A stretch of 5,669 nucleotides of DNA, taken from the NCBI GenBank assembly GCA_021798855.1, contig JAJZBP010000145.1, forward strand, positions 1-5,669, given 5' to 3'. Made by a program: the position numbers and the translations under genes. Below the pieces are notes generated by a model. It made no database searches and had not been told where the DNA came from. It worked only from the letters and a program-made list of their open reading frames with translations. This stretch comes from Bacillota bacterium. GTDB taxonomy: Bacteria; Bacillota; Sulfobacillia; JAJZIM01; JAJZBP01. Of the stretch, positions 5,439 to 5,669 are shown one piece after another. How positions within the stretch are numbered: position 1 is the stretch's first letter; the number at the start of each line of letters is the position of its first letter.

Positions 5439-5669
5439 TTGGACCAAACCGAACTTTTCGGACTTTTTCAACGCACCGGCGCCGTCCGGGAGGGCCACTT
5501 CCGCCTCTCGTCGGGGCGCCATAGTTCCCGTTATTTCCAGATGGCCCTGTTGCTCCAATACCCCGATCTGGCCGCCAAAGTCGCCGCCGCTCTGGGAGAA
5601 AAATGCGCCCACCTTGATGCCGCCGTCGTCGCCGGACCGGCTCTGGGCGGCATCGTGCTGGCCCAGGAG
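5439..5669 (+). CDS. pyrE: Orotate phosphoribosyltransferase, 5' part (truncated by window end)
   Basis: Enzyme that joins orotate to PRPP to give OMP, the step after PyrK/PyrD. Seventy-seven codons are present and the frame is open to the last base; the PRPP-binding loop lies beyond the edge. The visible part reads as the conserved N-terminus: LFQRTGAVREGHFRLSSGRH (residues 9-28), SSRYFQMALLLQYP (29-42), then AAVVAGPALGGIVLAQE, the start of the nucleotide-binding fold. The YFQxALLLQxP wording recalls the Thermus-type PyrE subgroup rather than the E. coli type; this subgroup placement is from memory. The TTG start at 5439 follows pyrD by 4 nt and has a good ribosome binding site. pyrF, which in many Firmicutes lies between pyrD and pyrE, is absent here. 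Confidence 0.93.
   Translation, partial: MDQTELFGLFQRTGAVREGHFRLSSGRHSSRYFQMALLLQYPDLAAKVAAALGEKCAHLDAAVVAGPALGGIVLAQE

Overview
The window looks like chromosomal DNA of a GC-rich anaerobic Firmicute, in the broad Moorella / Desulfotomaculum / Desulforudis part of the Clostridia. The grounds are the GC-rich third codon positions, strong GGAGG-type ribosome binding sites used with GTG and TTG starts, and a two-subunit NAD-linked dihydroorotate dehydrogenase (PyrK plus class 1B PyrD). This lineage is inferred from style and gene content, not from a database match.

Layout. Positions 1-253 hold a tandem array with a 115-bp period: two identical full units and a broken third, continuing off the left edge. 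Positions 254-521 hold no convincing gene. They do contain a perfect-consensus sigma-A type promoter on the minus strand (TTGACA, 18 nt, TATAAT) that points into a hairpin-rich stretch and the array. Positions 522-1529 (minus) encode a DusB-type tRNA-dihydrouridine synthase. The 225-bp gap at 1530-1754 carries a diverged single copy of the array element, whose edge supplies an extended -10 box facing dusB. Positions 1755-3464 (minus) encode a 569-residue HD-GYP / GAF / GGDEF protein predicted to both make and degrade cyclic-di-GMP. Positions 3465-3707 are a divergent intergenic region. From 3708 rightward runs a tightly packed pyrimidine biosynthesis unit, pyrK-pyrD-pyrE, with a 4-nt overlap, then a 4-nt gap, and pyrE cut off by the window edge.

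How the genes work together. PyrK and PyrD form the dihydroorotate dehydrogenase that passes electrons to NAD, and PyrE converts the orotate to OMP, so these are consecutive steps of UMP synthesis. The c-di-GMP gene and dusB face the other way and have no evident link to pyrimidine synthesis.

The protein genes are mostly ordinary housekeeping and signalling genes. The less explained material is non-coding: the palindrome-bearing repeat family on both sides of dusB, and the strong orphan promoter reading into structured, apparently non-coding DNA.
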